This document shows, piece by piece, positions 12,246 through 23,227 of a stretch of DNA of 64,000 bases. Numbering within the stretch: position 1 is the first letter of the stretch; each line of letters begins with the position of its first letter. The DNA is from Ashinkailepas kermadecensis (Eukaryota > Arthropoda > Thecostraca > Neolepadidae): NCBI GenBank assembly GCA_034440615.1, contig JAOTOM010004341.1:62001-126000 (forward strand), read 5' to 3'. Made by a program: the position numbers and the translations under genes. The notes beneath the pieces are model-generated. The model was given only the letters and a program-made list of their open reading frames with translations. It searched no databases and was not told the origin of the DNA.

Positions 12246-12912
12246 CAGCGTCTGCCGCGGCCACCGCCGGGAGGTGTAGGTGCAGCGTCTGCCACGGCCA
12301 CCGCCGGGAGGTGTGGGTGCAGCGGAGCAGCGTCTGCCACGGCCACCGCCGGGAGGTGTGGGTGCGGCGGAGCAGCGTCTGCCACGGCCACCGCCGGGAG
12401 GTGTAGGTGCGGCGGAGCAGCGTCTGCCACGGCCACCGCCGGGAGGTGTGGGTGCGGCGGAGCAGCGTCTGCCACGGCCACCGCCGGGAGGTGTAGGTGC
12501 AGCGTCTGCCACGGCCACCGCCGGGAGGTGTAGGTGCGGCGGAGCAGCGTCTGCCACGGCCACCGCCGGGAGGTGTGGGTGCAGCGTCTGCCGCGGCCAC
12601 CGCCGGGAGTTGTAGGTGCGGCGGAGCAGCGTCTGCCACGGCCACCGCCGGGAGGTGTAGGTGCAGCGTCTGCCGCGGCCACCGCCGGGAGGTGTAGGTG
12701 CGGCGGAGCAGCGTCTGCCACGGCCACCGCCGGGAGGTGTGGGTGCGGCGGAGCAGCGTCTGCCACGGCCACCGCCGGGAGGTGTGGGTGCAGCGTCTGC
12801 CACGGCCACCGCCGGGAGGTGTAGATGCGGCGGAGCAGCGTCTGCCGCGGCCACCGCCGGGAGGTGTAGGTGCGGCAGAGCAGCGTCTGCCGCGGCCACC
12901 GCCGGGAGTTGT
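12225..12912. repeat. 45/37-bp GC-rich minisatellite
   Basis: About 16 units built on GTCTGCCACGGCCACCGCCG followed by GGAGGTGTAGGTGC. Long units (45 bp) end in GGCGGAGCAGC, while short ones (37 bp) end in AGC. Short and long units alternate irregularly, and the 8-bp difference changes reading frame. Frames nevertheless stay open in several phases because the unit lacks stop codons. One edge coincides with an exon-like end on the minus strand. Confidence 0.95.
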
Positions 12913-14282
12913 AGGTGGAGAACGGTGGCTGCCCGGAGGAACGTGGCGGTGGTGCTGGTCAGTGGCCCTGTGACAGGTGGTCGCGGGTCGGAGAGGTCTC
13001 GACCAGGCGGCCGGGCGACTCCCGCCGGCTGGTCCCGCGCGCGTCGGTCGCTGAGGTCGTTAGCATCTGGTGCTGGGACATCGCGACTGGTAATTGAATC
13101 AGCTCGGTGCGAACCCTGCCGAGGGTCTGCCGAGACATTGGCACCAGATGAGTTCAGATGCCTACACTCGTCCGATCTATTTGTAGTCTACTTTGGTCTA
13201 TCTTTTAACACGAATTCCAGCTCACGTGCGTCCGGATATCTGTTCTCGACATATACTTGGATAGCTTTTTATTCGTACAGTAGTGCTGATGAATTTCGTG
13301 ATCTTCAGGAGTTGATGTTGAAGAACTTTGGGATTTCGTTTCATTTTCAAGTCGCATACTTCTTGTCCCTCCTTCATCATAGCCTTCTCCATCTCCTTCA
13401 TCAACGACTTCACTCAAGCTATGGTTTCGAATATATCCAGCCATCCTTTTTTTCGACCAGACTATGCTAACTTGTACCACTTATAACTGCAGGGAAGAAT
13501 CTTCGTTGGATGCAAGCGTCGCGAATGTTACTTCGCTAATGAGCATTATTCGCTGCATCATTGTTAGACTAGCTTCATTAATACGTAAAAAGAGTGGGCC
13601 GTGCGTCCATACTCTAGTAGAAATCCTTACTACGTAGAAGTATTCGATGTGGACCTTCGTTCCGTATTCTGGGCGCTCTGCCTGTAGTCGTGGACCTATA
13701 ACTAACTAACATGACAACTACCGTCACACAAATCCGTAGCTAAATGTTGTTTGAGATGTTTTCTTGAGGTTGTTGACTACTTATGTGCAAAACAAAAATG
13801 TTCCCAAATCTTAGGAATTGATGGCTACCCAATACCCGGCCCTGGATCCCAGGATGGCGTACTGCTTGATATCCAGGCAGGTTATTTGCCAACAATTCTC
13901 AAGAACCCCGGGGCAGGTTTTCAAATTTATTGACTGACCCCTTCTGAGCCTAGCATTCCTCCCTCGACTTTTGGCGAGAGGTTCGGTTGGATAACCTGCT
14001 GGTGACTTCCTGAAGGATCGCACAGGACCGGAGCTCACCGTATGGAATTTATCCCCAACTAAGTTGATAAATAATCCTCTGAAGACCTATAAGCTGGCTG
14101 ATGATCTCCCTGCAGTCGTAGCTGAGAGTTTCCTTAGCTTATTTTATTGACATTGTCGCGAGAATATGCATATTATAGGTTTTTGTCGGGATGGTTTTCC
14201 AGGAAGCGGGATCCTAACATTTGTTCTGTCGAATATCTCGGGGGTCCAATATTTTGCATAGCTTGCATCGAAGGGTCTCCGG
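12913..14282. other. No gene recognised
   Basis: GC-rich up to about 13140, with a plus frame continuing out of the minisatellite to 13470 that has no motif. After that the DNA is AT-richer and has only short frames. Confidence 0.4.
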
Positions 14283-14488
14283 GGATCCAGGATTCACTCC
14301 TACAATTTTCATGGGATGTTTTATACTTATGCATCCAAAGCTCAGTTCCAATAAGCGATCGATCGATTCCAATTCCAGCATCCAGATTCCAGATTCCAGG
14401 ATCCAGGATTCACTCCTACAATTTTCATGGGATGTTTTATAATTATGTATCCAAAGCTCAGTTCCAATAAGCGATCGATTCCAATTTG
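14283..14488. repeat. 116-bp tandem duplication
   Basis: The block starting GGATCCAGGATTCACTCC at 14283 recurs at 14399 with only a few changes, ending in AATAAGCGATCGATTCC in both copies. Short ATTCCAG words fill the junction. Confidence 0.85.
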
Positions 14489-14819
14489 TACTCTCTCAGA
14501 CTCGAGCGACAATTTTTATATAGATCCTTCAGAATCCACCTCCCACTTTGTTATCCATTAACATGTTTGTTCATGGGGCTCAGTTATTTTGTATGCAGAA
14601 CCTCCGTGTTTGTGATCGAATAGTATCGCTAGATTATGGCCGTCTAGAGTGCATACTGAGTCTAAATTCCCATGATGCACAGAATACATGCTCAGTATTT
14701 TATCTTGTCCACATGCATGCGGTGCTATGTACATGAATCCATCTGTATTCAGGTAACGTCTTGTCGAACAAAACCAGTCAGTTTTCTCCTTCGGTGACTT
14801 CTCCGTATCGAAGCTGTCA

Positions 14820-15394
14820 AGCGGCGCTGCTATTCGCGCGCGGCCTTCCGCGTGGAGTGCTTCGCATGCGTCCGGCAGAGAGGGAGCAGAGTATTGCGTG
14901 TCGAATACCATCGGTGCCATGTGCGCCAAATCGATGACCAACATCTCACTCGGGCCGCAATCTGGCTCGCCACAACTCGTGTCAGGCTGGCCGACAGCGG
15001 GGGGCAGGGCACTCTGAGGCTGCGGGCGGTGCGAGTGGGGCGGTCTCCGACGGCTGCGGCGCCTCCGATAACGACGGCACCAGCGCTATCCACTGCGGCG
15101 GCTGACCAGCGGCCGGCCGCAGACGACAACATTAATTAGCGGCGCTGTCGTTGGTCGGGCCACGAGCCACGAGCAGCGGCTGACTGGTGTTCGGAGGACG
15201 GTACGACGCCGGCCGTGTCCGCCGGCGTGTGGTCGGTAGCCGTCGGACCCGCCGCCGATGGCAGACCCCGCACACGGCACGCGTCCGCCGCCCGCCGCCG
15301 GCGACGGGGCGGGCTGCCGGAACGGACAGGCGTGCCGGGCAGACAGACAGACGTGCCGGGCAGACAGACAGTGCGCCCACTCCGGCGCCGTGGC
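14820..15394 (+). promoter_or_regulatory. CpG-rich island, possible promoter and 5' UTR
   Basis: A sharp rise in G+C and CpG from about 14820 separates this block from AT-rich DNA on both sides. No TATA box was seen at a fixed distance. A small duplication of GTGCCGGGCAGACAGACA lies at about 15332-15369. The island ends in a short ATG-led frame with a strong splice donor, so it could be a promoter and 5' UTR. Many other frames run through the island by composition alone. Confidence 0.3.
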
Positions 15395-15464
15395 ATGGAC
15401 GTACCCGCCGCCGCCGGCGGGTTCAAGACGCGTCTCGCCGGCCGCCACCCTGCCCATCATCAGG
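15395..15464 (+). CDS. Possible first coding exon (23 codons)
   Basis: An ATG at 15395 (context GGCATGG) opens a frame reading MDVPAAAGGFKTRLAGRHPA and then HHQ. It stops at AGG|GTGAGT (15464/15465), a near-perfect donor. Codons are strongly G/C-ending. It lies at the 3' edge of the CpG-rich island, as a first coding exon should. The exon would leave one extra base (phase 1). No downstream exon in a matching phase was identified, and the protein is not recognised. Confidence 0.3.
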
Positions 15465-16242
15465 GTGAGTCGCATTCGAGAACAATAGCCGGAGGGGCTT
15501 ACACAGTGCCGCACTACACACCCTGCTGCTGACACAATTGGCCTGACTCGACTTCCCCGCTTAGTCAAAGTTCCGCTGCTCTCTGCCTGCCACGCTCTCC
15601 TAAGCTCTCCGCCTGTCACGCGGTTATGTCGTCATGCCACATGCTACTATGTGACTATGCGACCTGCACACCCCGAGATTGGGTGACTGCGCGGGCTGGC
15701 ATCAGTCCGATGGAGGATGCCACGTTGAACGCGTGCATGCGGCATTAGCTAGACAGCCGGCTGGCTATGAGACAAAGCTTATCGTTATTCGACGTGTCAC
15801 CTATGCCAATTCCACAATTCGACAGTTCTTTTAAGTTTGGGATGCTTCCGTGGTATTCGGCAGATGAACCCGATTTAAGCAAGATTGATGATTTAGGCAG
15901 AACAGATTGCTTTCTTTTTCCAATGCGCAACGATGAAATTAAGCCAATATTTCCGTAATCGGGCTCCTTTTCCACAAACCCAGCCCACACTCCAAGTTTG
16001 AATGCATTGTGCCAAACTGTCAAAATTGGTTTCACATAGTTCTGAATTTCCTATACTTCTGCGGGAATTCGACGCAATAGGGTGGATGCATTTACGTGGC
16101 AGCCAAGAGAGCACAGTTGGTGTCAGTCCACAAGCTTCCTGTCGCGGCATGGTGCCCGATCCCCTGCCGACAGCACAGGAGATCCATAGGCAGTCGCTTG
16201 CTGCAGTCGCTGGTCGTTTAACGTCCGTAAACTAGTGGGTAG
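15465..16242. other. No gene recognised
   Basis: Possible first intron of the gene started at 15395. Frames at 15745-16150 on the minus strand have no motif. Confidence 0.4.
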
Positions 16243-17316
16243 GGGGAGTGATTTTTAGAGGCATCCCGGACCATGAAGGTCCTTTGCGCCGCCTTTAAAG
16301 CGAGTGTGTTTTGCAACAAAGCTAAGGCAAGTGTACATTTACGTTCAGGGTGTTTTACGTTATAGTGTGTGTGTGGCGTTTTAGGTGCTGAAGGCGGTGG
16401 CTGGGTAGAGAACATCTCCAGGATGTCGAAATGGTTTTAGTTTTACTTTACTCCTCCGCAAGATAATGTGTAGCTGGGGTGGACGATTGTTTTGTGAGTG
16501 ACGAGAAAGTTGATTTTGTCAGAGTGTCGGTATTATCCTACTCTCATCGAAGGGCACTGAGGAGTTTAACCTTGTGGACAAGGAGGTAATTGTCCGCACA
16601 ACATATCACGCCGGCCGCCGCGTGTTAGTTGTTAGTAGAGGTTAGTCTAAGCATGCCATGCATAGTTGTCAGTCGGGTGAGTAGTGGGGACGAGTGGTCT
16701 AGGGGTAAGATGCTCGTCTCGCAATCGAAAGATTGTGGGTTCGAGTCTCACCTGTCGCTACTCTTCGCCCGCGACCAATCGGCGTGAGAGATTGGCGACG
16801 ATATATGACTCAACGGTCGACGTGTCGTAAAACCAATAACCAACCAGTCGGGTGAGTACGGTGTTTGGCAGTTCGGATCATCTACGTCCGCTGTACCTCT
16901 GGGTAGCCGTTTTACGTTATGAGTTGCAAGGTAATTTGGCTCATCAACGTCCGATGGCTCCTCTGGGTAGTCGTTTTACGTTGTTTTTTTTTCTGAAGCA
17001 AGTCGGCTCATCTACGTCCGACTGCATCGCTTGGGAACTATTTATTTATAACGGGAAAGCAAAGCGTCCGATGCCATTCGGGGATGGCCATTTTCGTGTT
17101 TCCTACGAGTGTATCGCGGGCATGCATTGCCTGTCCGCAACAGGGTGATGCCCTCTTTTTGGCAGAAGGCCTTAAGTGGTTGTCTTTGAGCGTTAAAGCT
17201 ACTATAGCAGTATGTGGCCTATGCTTGATGTGGTTTTGCAGGTGTCGCAGTGAGGTGTTGTATATTGGTCATACTCTAGTTGAGGCTGTGTTAGTTTAGT
17301 GCAACCAGTTCTTTGT
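16243..17316 (-). mobile_element. LINE 3' untranslated region, minus strand
   Basis: This continues downstream (on the minus strand) from the LINE reading frame that stops at 17317. Its far end, 16243-16297, aligns with 41135-41190 at about 80 percent identity by eye: GGGGAG, TTTTAG, CCGG-CCAT and TTGCGCCGCCTT in the same order. This suggests the conserved 3' terminus of one LINE family. The region also holds three imperfect copies of a block containing ACGTCCG, CTCTGGGTAG and CGTTTTACGTT (about 16880-17035). A SINE is inserted inside it. Confidence 0.6.
16670..16858 (+). mobile_element. tRNA-derived SINE, copy 1, with 14-bp TSD
   Basis: The body (16684-16844) begins with a tRNA-like head carrying a Pol III A box (TGGTCTAGGGG) and B box (GGTTCGAGTCT). 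It continues through a tRNA-unrelated region (CGACCAATCGGCGTGAGAGA) and ends in a tail of ACCAATAACCAACC words. CAGTCGGGTGAGTA flanks it on both sides (16670-16683 and 16845-16858), a perfect 14-bp target-site duplication typical of LINE-mobilised insertion. The head resembles tRNA-Val or tRNA-Ala, but its stems are too imperfect for a working tRNA. It sits inside the 3' UTR of the minus-strand LINE, so it inserted later. Confidence 0.85.
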
Positions 17317-18219
17317 CTAGTGAGGATGACTTCCTTTTGTCGGTGAGATTGATTTCATGTGTTCCATGTGTCTACCGTTGGTTTGATGTTGTGGGCGTGG
17401 TTGGGTTTGTGTTGTGTCACGTGTTCTGGTGATGCTCACATATGTGGCGTTGTAGGAGTGCTTTGCTATGTATACCGAATATTCCATACCGGGGTAAGTG
17501 TTGAATGCTAAGGCTTGCTTTGCGAGCCGATCTGCTTCTTCGTTGCCTGGGATGTTAGCGTGGCCCGGTATCCAGAGGAATGAATGGTTGTTGTGTGCGT
17601 TATAGGGCATGATTTGTTGGATTCTGTCAATGACTGGATTTGGACAGTCGTGGGTGTTGCTAATCGACTGCAGGACGGATTTAGAGTCTGAGCAAATTGC
17701 TACGCTTCTAGCTTTACGCCTCCTGAGAATGGAGATAGCGACAAGAATGGCCAGTGCTTCAGCGGAGTAGATGGAGAAGTTATCCGAGAGACGCTTGGAA
17801 AGCCTAAGGCCTGGTCCAGTGATGCTGATTCCTACCTTCACCTCGTGTTTCGACCTATCCGTGAATATGAGTGTTTTGTGATTGCTGTCATCGGCGAATT
17901 TATGGAAGGTGCTAAGAATTTCCGCCGATGTGAAAGTCGATTTCTTTCCCGAGAGCAAGTACTCGACCTTTGGTTTACTGATGGTCCAGAATGGCCTAGT
18001 GGGCGGTCGAATTGCAGTGGCTGGCATTGTGAGGGTAAGATCTGAGAGATCCGTGGAAATTTGAACACCATAAGGTGGAAGTTTGCACCGAAATCGGCCC
18101 TTGCTGTATCTGTCGGGCGTAAAGCAGCGCTGTGCCGGGTGATCTTTAATGGATTTGATGTTAATGCGGTAGCGGCACAGCTGTTGTGTCGTCCTCAAGT
18201 GGTGCGGAGGCGTGTCCAT
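17317..18219 (-). CDS. LINE ORF2 C-terminal fragment with RNase H domain
   Basis: A 300-residue frame carries a clear RNase H type I domain: FTDRS at about 119-123 (first catalytic Asp, residue 121), SAEALAI at 152-158 (Glu 154), CSDSKSVL at 176-183 (Asp 178), and WIPGHANIPGNEEADRLAK from about 216 (Asp 230). RNase H removes the RNA strand of the RNA/DNA hybrid during target-primed reverse transcription. This domain at the C terminus is typical of I-group (I, R1, LOA-like) non-LTR retrotransposons. The endonuclease and reverse transcriptase that should precede it are absent, and a stop lies upstream in frame at 18241-18243, so this is a 5'-truncated copy. The glycine usual in TDGS is Arg here. 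The start ATG is internal, not a true initiator. Confidence 0.9.
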   Translation of the reverse strand: MDTPPHHLRTTQQLCRYRINIKSIKDHPAQRCFTPDRYSKGRFRCKLPPYGVQISTDLSDLTLTMPATAIRPPTRPFWTISKPKVEYLLSGKKSTFTSAEILSTFHKFADDSNHKTLIFTDRSKHEVKVGISITGPGLRLSKRLSDNFSIYSAEALAILVAISILRRRKARSVAICSDSKSVLQSISNTHDCPNPVIDRIQQIMPYNAHNNHSFLWIPGHANIPGNEEADRLAKQALAFNTYPGMEYSVYIAKHSYNATYVSITRTRDTTQTQPRPQHQTNGRHMEHMKSISPTKGSHPH

Positions 18220-18328
18220 TTCTCTTCTTCGATTACTACATCAACTTGAGTTTCTGTTATCAAGAAAGACAGCCGTCGTTATTTGTGGACAGTGACGTAG
18301 CCAAGAGGGCGGGACAAAGGGGGCAGCG

Positions 18329-18348
18329 CCCCCCCCCCCCCCCCCCCC
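18329..18348. repeat. Poly(C) tract
   Basis: About 20 consecutive C bases near the left end of the GGGCCC-rich element. Its length may be unreliable in assembly. Confidence 0.9.
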
Positions 18349-18408
18349 ACCGCTTCCCTGGATGATCGGAGGGGCCCTTCAGGCGACCGCGTTGAGGGAC
18401 CCGCGAGG

Positions 18409-18596
18409 GCCTTCAAAGCGGGGACGAGTGGTCTAGGGGTAAGATGCTCGTCTCACAATCGAAAGGTTGTGGGTTCGAGTCTCACCTGTCGCTACTCTTC
18501 GCCCGCGACCAATCGGCGTGAGAGATTGGCGACGCTACATGACTCAACGGTCGACGTGTCGCAAAACCAATAACCAACCAGCCAGCCTTCAAAGCG
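18409..18596 (+). mobile_element. tRNA-derived SINE, copy 2, with 12-bp TSD
   Basis: The body (18421-18584) differs from the copy at 16684 at only about five positions, implying recent activity. GCCTTCAAAGCG flanks it at 18409-18420 and 18585-18596, a perfect 12-bp duplication. The A box is TGGTCTAGGGG and the B box GGTTCGAGTCT. The loop at the anticodon position reads CTCACAA, against CTCGCAA in copy 1. It is inserted in the GGGCCC-rich element, in the opposite orientation to the neighbouring LINE. Confidence 0.87.
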
Positions 18597-19294
18597 TCGG
18601 TGCAGGGGCCCGCAAGGGCCCCCTGAGCTGACGTAAAGGCCCCCTGGGCCAACGAAAGAGACCCCGGGCTGACGGAAATGGTCCCGGCTCGATGAAGAAG
18701 GCCCCCTAGTGAGCGAAGAGTGCCCTCGGGAAGAGGTTAATGCCCCTTGTGAGGGGCTTCTAAGTTCGACGGAGGGAGCCTCGGGTCGTTGGAAGGACAC
18801 CCGGGCTAACTGACAGGGCCCCGAGCCAATGTGAAGGGTCCCTGGGCTGATTGCGGGGCCCAAGCCGAAGAAAAGACTCCTGACCTGATGAACAGAGCCC
18901 AAGGGTTCGAAAAAGAGGTCTCAGGCTTGCCGGAAAAGGCCCGGGATCGCAAAAGACGGCCCCTGAGACGACGAAGAGTGTCCTAGTTGCCGGAGAGGAC
19001 CTCTGGCCGTCAGAACGGGCCTTGGGTCGGCGGATGGGGTAAAGTCGTACAAAGGCTCCTGGCCTGAGGGAAGGGGCCCAAGCTTTTGAAAGAGGGTCCC
19101 CGCCTGACATAGGAGGCCCTGGATCACCAAGGAGGGCCCCTGCCCCGACTGAGAAAACCCCTAGTTGTGGGAGGACCCCGGGACGTCGGAGTGGGCCAGG
19201 GCCTGCATGAAGGACCGCTGGACCGGTGGGGGCCGAAACTGCACAGGGCGCCCCTTAGGTGATAGAGGAAGCCTACACCTTTGAAAGAGGTGAT

Positions 19295-19337
19295 TGCTAT
19301 ATGACCTATGCAGTCGATGCGCCCCTAAGCTACAATG
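19295..19337 (+). repeat. Conserved 43-nt word F, copy 1
   Basis: A 43-base block containing TGCTATATGACCT and TGCAGTCGATGCGCCCCTAA. It recurs at 62550-62592 with only three changes, although the surroundings of the two copies differ. It may be the end of a dispersed element. Confidence 0.7.
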
Positions 19338-19601
19338 AAAGAAGGGATTCCGATCGGACAGTGTCCTGAGCCGTGAAAGAGGATCCCTGAGCCGACGGAG
19401 AGGGCCCGGGTTGGACGTGCAGGGCCGCTGGTCGGCTTTGGTCCACGCTGATCGAGAAGGGTTCAGAGTTGGCAGAGGGCCTTAGGCGGATAAAGAAACC
19501 CTCGAGCTACGGAGACGATCAGGGCCGAAGTGGAGAATTATCGGTGCTATATGAAGGGCCTTTAAGCCCATGAAGGGCTTAAATCTGCTGCTGCTGAAAA
19601 T

Positions 19602-19740
19602 CAGTGGCGTTTCCAATGTGTGAAGGGGCACCCACCCCCTGGCGAGTCTGATGGGGTCCTCCAGGCGATCGTAACCAAGGAAAAACTAAAACGCATCCAA
19701 CAGCTTGTGTAGAAATGGCACTTGAGACCTGAAGGTGTCT
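19602..19740 (+). mobile_element. Internal second start of the GGGCCC-rich family
   Basis: CAGTGGCGTTTCCAATGTG, then a CCCACCCCC run and GGGGTCCTCCAGGCGATCG, parallels the left ends at 18290 and 27626 (CAGTG-CGT, then a G/C run, then GGGG-CC-TC-AGGCGACCG). It suggests a second copy nested in or joined to the first. Confidence 0.45.
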
Positions 19741-21488
19741 GGTCTGAGAACTGGCAAGGGCCATGAGGGCTATGAAGACAATGGAGGACCCGCCAGAAAG
19801 CTGGAATGCCCATGCCAGCTGGAAAGAGGAGTATCCTCAGCCAGAATGGGCCCCATAACAGCTGAAGAATAAACAAGGCGCCTGAGGGCTAGAGAGGGCT
19901 GAAATGCTCTTGTGGTTCGAAAAGGCCCTTGAAGGATGAACAGGACCCCTAAGAGCTGGGTCTGTGGACTGTGATGGATCCCTTATCAGGACTGTGATGG
20001 ACCCCTAAAAGCAGGACAGGGCCCTGAGTGATGAAGAGGATCTCTGAGAGTCAGAGAGGGCTGGACTGGGATTCTCCTGAGGATGATATTGGCCCGTAAT
20101 GGATAAACAAGGTCCCTTAGGGAGCTATACAAATTCCTTGTTGGCTGGCGATTGCTGTGAGGAATACTGTGGGCCAGCATCAGAGCTAGAATACTCTTGA
20201 AACCACAACAGCTGTCAATAATTGGGAAGGGTCCCTAGCAGCTTGAAAGGGCCCTTGAGGGCTAACAGAGCCCCACGGGAGATAAGGAGAGTCCCTAAGC
20301 CTAACGATGGTGTGATGAATACTAAGGGCCCGCGTCAGAGCTAAAAAAAACTTAAAGCTAGAAATACTGTCACGGACTTAAAAAGGCCCCTTATAGCTGG
20401 AGAAGGCCCCTGGCGATTAAAAATGGTCACTGTGAAAATGGTCACTGAGCGCTAGAGAGCACTGGACTGAGATGCCCAAGTCGTCTGGAAGGGGTTCCTA
20501 TGAAGCGAACACGGCCCACTGAGATCTAAAACCTAAGATCTAGCGATGGTTGTAGGAATACTTTCAGAATGTCTTTGCCAGTTTCAGGCAGTTATTATAA
20601 TAACTTAGCCAGTTTCAGTTTCAGGGCTATAATGTCCTGAAGGCTGGAATTGATGGCCTGAAAGGCTGTCGAAGACTGGGAAGGGTCCTTCAGAGCTAGG
20701 GCGGACCGGACTGTGATGCTCTTAAGGCTCCTGAGGAATGAACAGAACCCCCTAAGAGCTAAGAAGAGTTTCCAGAGCTGTCGATGCTTGCTAGAAGTTA
20801 TGCGGCCTGTCTCGGAGCTGCAGGATTTCTCTGAAAGCTAGACAGATTCCTCGAAGACTGGGAATGGCCCACGCAAGTTGGAGAGTGCTCCTGACAGAAG
20901 AATAGGTCCCCTGAGAGCCGGGTGGGACTGGACTGCGATGTTCCTGAGCTTTGGGATGGACACCTCAGGGATCGGGGCCCCTGAGAGTTTGAATAGTCCT
21001 TGAGAAATGGCGACGGGTGCGAGGAATACTGAGGGCCAGCCTGATAAAAATATGTCCTTGTGTGCCATAAATGCTGCCGAGGACTGGGAAGGTCAACCAA
21101 CGCCACCTCAGCGGCGGCCGCCGCCCTTGTGGCCACGTCCGCCCCAATGACCTCAGCCGTCCTAGCGGTGACGACCGCCCAAGCGGCCACAGCCGTCCCA
21201 GTGACCGAATCACAACTGCTCCAGCAGCTACATTCGCTTCAGCGATGTCGAGAAAGGCAGCCCAGCGACAGCTGCGCTAACGGCCGCTCCAGCGGTATCA
21301 ATTGCTTCGCCTTGAACCTTGGTGACACCGGCTAAGCAATCAGAAAAAAAAGATAATAGGCAGGATGGCCTAGCTGGTCTGTCATGTTGCTATTCCTTCC
21401 CCTGCCCCAAAATATTGTGCTTATTTCCCCTATTGGTATTCACGCCTCAATTTGAGGAACCATGATGGTGTTGGAAAGACGGATATAT

Positions 21489-21686
<198 letters not shown>

Positions 21687-21837
21687 ATACTAATATATCA
21701 GTTTAAAAATAGGGGCCCATTCAGAACAATGAGACCGAAATCCGAAGAGTTTCGGAAAAGTGGGGAGGCCTAAGCAGGTAGGGAGCCCTATCCAGATGTC
21801 CCCCCTCCCCCTGGACCAAATCCTGGCTACGCCACTG

Positions 21838-22525
21838 TTCAGGCTGTAGGTACCGCATATGGCGCTTCATTACCCGGATGCCCGCGTCCGCTACTTTGCG
21901 TTAAGTTATAGATCGTTATGTGCTGCGTCTGCGGACAGAGGTGCTTCTAACTACGCTGGTATGTACAGCAGCGCTAGGAAGCGTACCATCATCTCCAGCT
22001 TCCGAATCATTTCTCTGGGATAGCTCAGCTGACTGCTAAATATATACATTTTTGCGAAGTAAATTACTTTTGACATCCACAGGGCGTGGTGGAAGGCTCC
22101 GGGACGATTGGAATGAACGCCCCGAGGTCGTTCAGATTCCATCAACCAAAGAGCTCTGCTACCTCCTTGTAGTCACCGCATGGAAAAGAGCCGTGGTCAA
22201 GTAGCCCTTGCAAAAAGGGTACAGAAGCCATCCTTAGCTCGCGAAGCCAGACCACATTGAGCTGAAGGGTTTTAATGGCGCGGATGAGTCCATGTGAGAA
22301 GACCTGGATCTAAGGTCGCTAAAAAGTGACTCACTGGATCCCGTTGTTTTGCCGAAGTGTGTGGTAGCTACTTCTCCCACAACAAATTCGAGGGCATGAT
22401 GCCTTCAGGCAAACTTGAACAATCACCTATCAATAAGGTCCTGCAGGTGAACCATCGCTCCTTTGACTCGGCCAGTGTTGCTCGCAGTGTGTTACAGCAC
22501 AGTCCACGAACTCGATTATGCCGAC
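21838..22525. other. No gene recognised
   Basis: Unique-looking DNA between the GGGCCC-rich element and the 104-bp array, with short frames only. Confidence 0.5.
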
Positions 22526-22850
22526 CCCAATTTGTTAGAGCTGCTATGGTTGCTTGCGCCTGAGTCTCCCCAGTTCCGTCCGACAAACTCGGCACTGCCA
22601 GCAGCTTTCCTTTTCGATGGTCCGGCCACCCCAATCTGTTAGCGCTGCTATGGTTGCTTGCGCCTGGGTCTCCCCAGTTCCGTCCGACAAACTCGACACT
22701 GCCAGCAGCTTTCCTTTTCGATGGTCCGGCCACCCTAATCTGTTAGAGCTGCTATGACTGCTCGCGTCTGGGTCTCCCCAGTTCCGTCCGGCAAACTCGG
22801 CACTGCCAGCAGCTTTCCTTCTCGATGGTCCGGCCCGCCCCCGATCAGAA
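22526..22850. repeat. 104-bp tandem repeat, about 3 copies
   Basis: TGTTAGAGCTGCTATGGTTG starts units at 22533, 22637 and 22741, a strict 104-bp period. Each unit also contains CCCCAGTTCCGTCCGACAAA and CCAGCAGCTTTCC. The minus strand keeps long frames open (KAAGSVEFVGRNWGDP), but 104 is not a multiple of three, so copies are read in different phases. A protein is unlikely. Confidence 0.93.
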
Positions 22851-23227
22851 TGGCCTGTCTGTGTTCTGGTACTCCCAGAGCGTGCCGCGAGAAACAGTAA
22901 TTGCATTACTACTCAAAGATACTATCGAAAGTACTATATGGATGAGATGACATGAATAGGATGCATAATTGTTAGTTAAGGACTAAAACAAGGTTACAAT
23001 GTTTGATATCTCGATGAATGGCTGTAAATTCTCTTGGTTTTTGAACATGGTATATACAGAATAAAAAGACGGCCTCCTGACCAATGTAAGAGGCTGCTGA
23101 GACGAATAGCTTACAAACATATGCTTATAGTACCGGTTAAACTGAATATGATGCAAACTCTTGCTTCGATCAGTTTTCCATCGCGGTGTTCACAGCATGT
23201 TCTAGTGGTGCGAATGTTTCCCTGCAG
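22851..23227. other. No gene recognised
   Basis: Spacer between two minisatellites. No motif was seen. Confidence 0.5.

Noticed and set aside
12040..12973. Reading frames of up to 247 codons in the GC-rich array
   Set aside because: Open in several phases on both strands through the minisatellite. Frame rotates with unit length, so length is not coding evidence.
16684..16765. Functional tRNA gene
   Set aside because: A and B boxes are good, but acceptor and anticodon stems do not pair properly, and the unit has a SINE body, a tail and target-site duplications.
18492..21213. Several minus-strand frames of 60-136 codons
   Set aside because: They fall in the degenerate GGGCCC repeats and read as repetitive Gly/Pro/Ser/Arg text with no domain.
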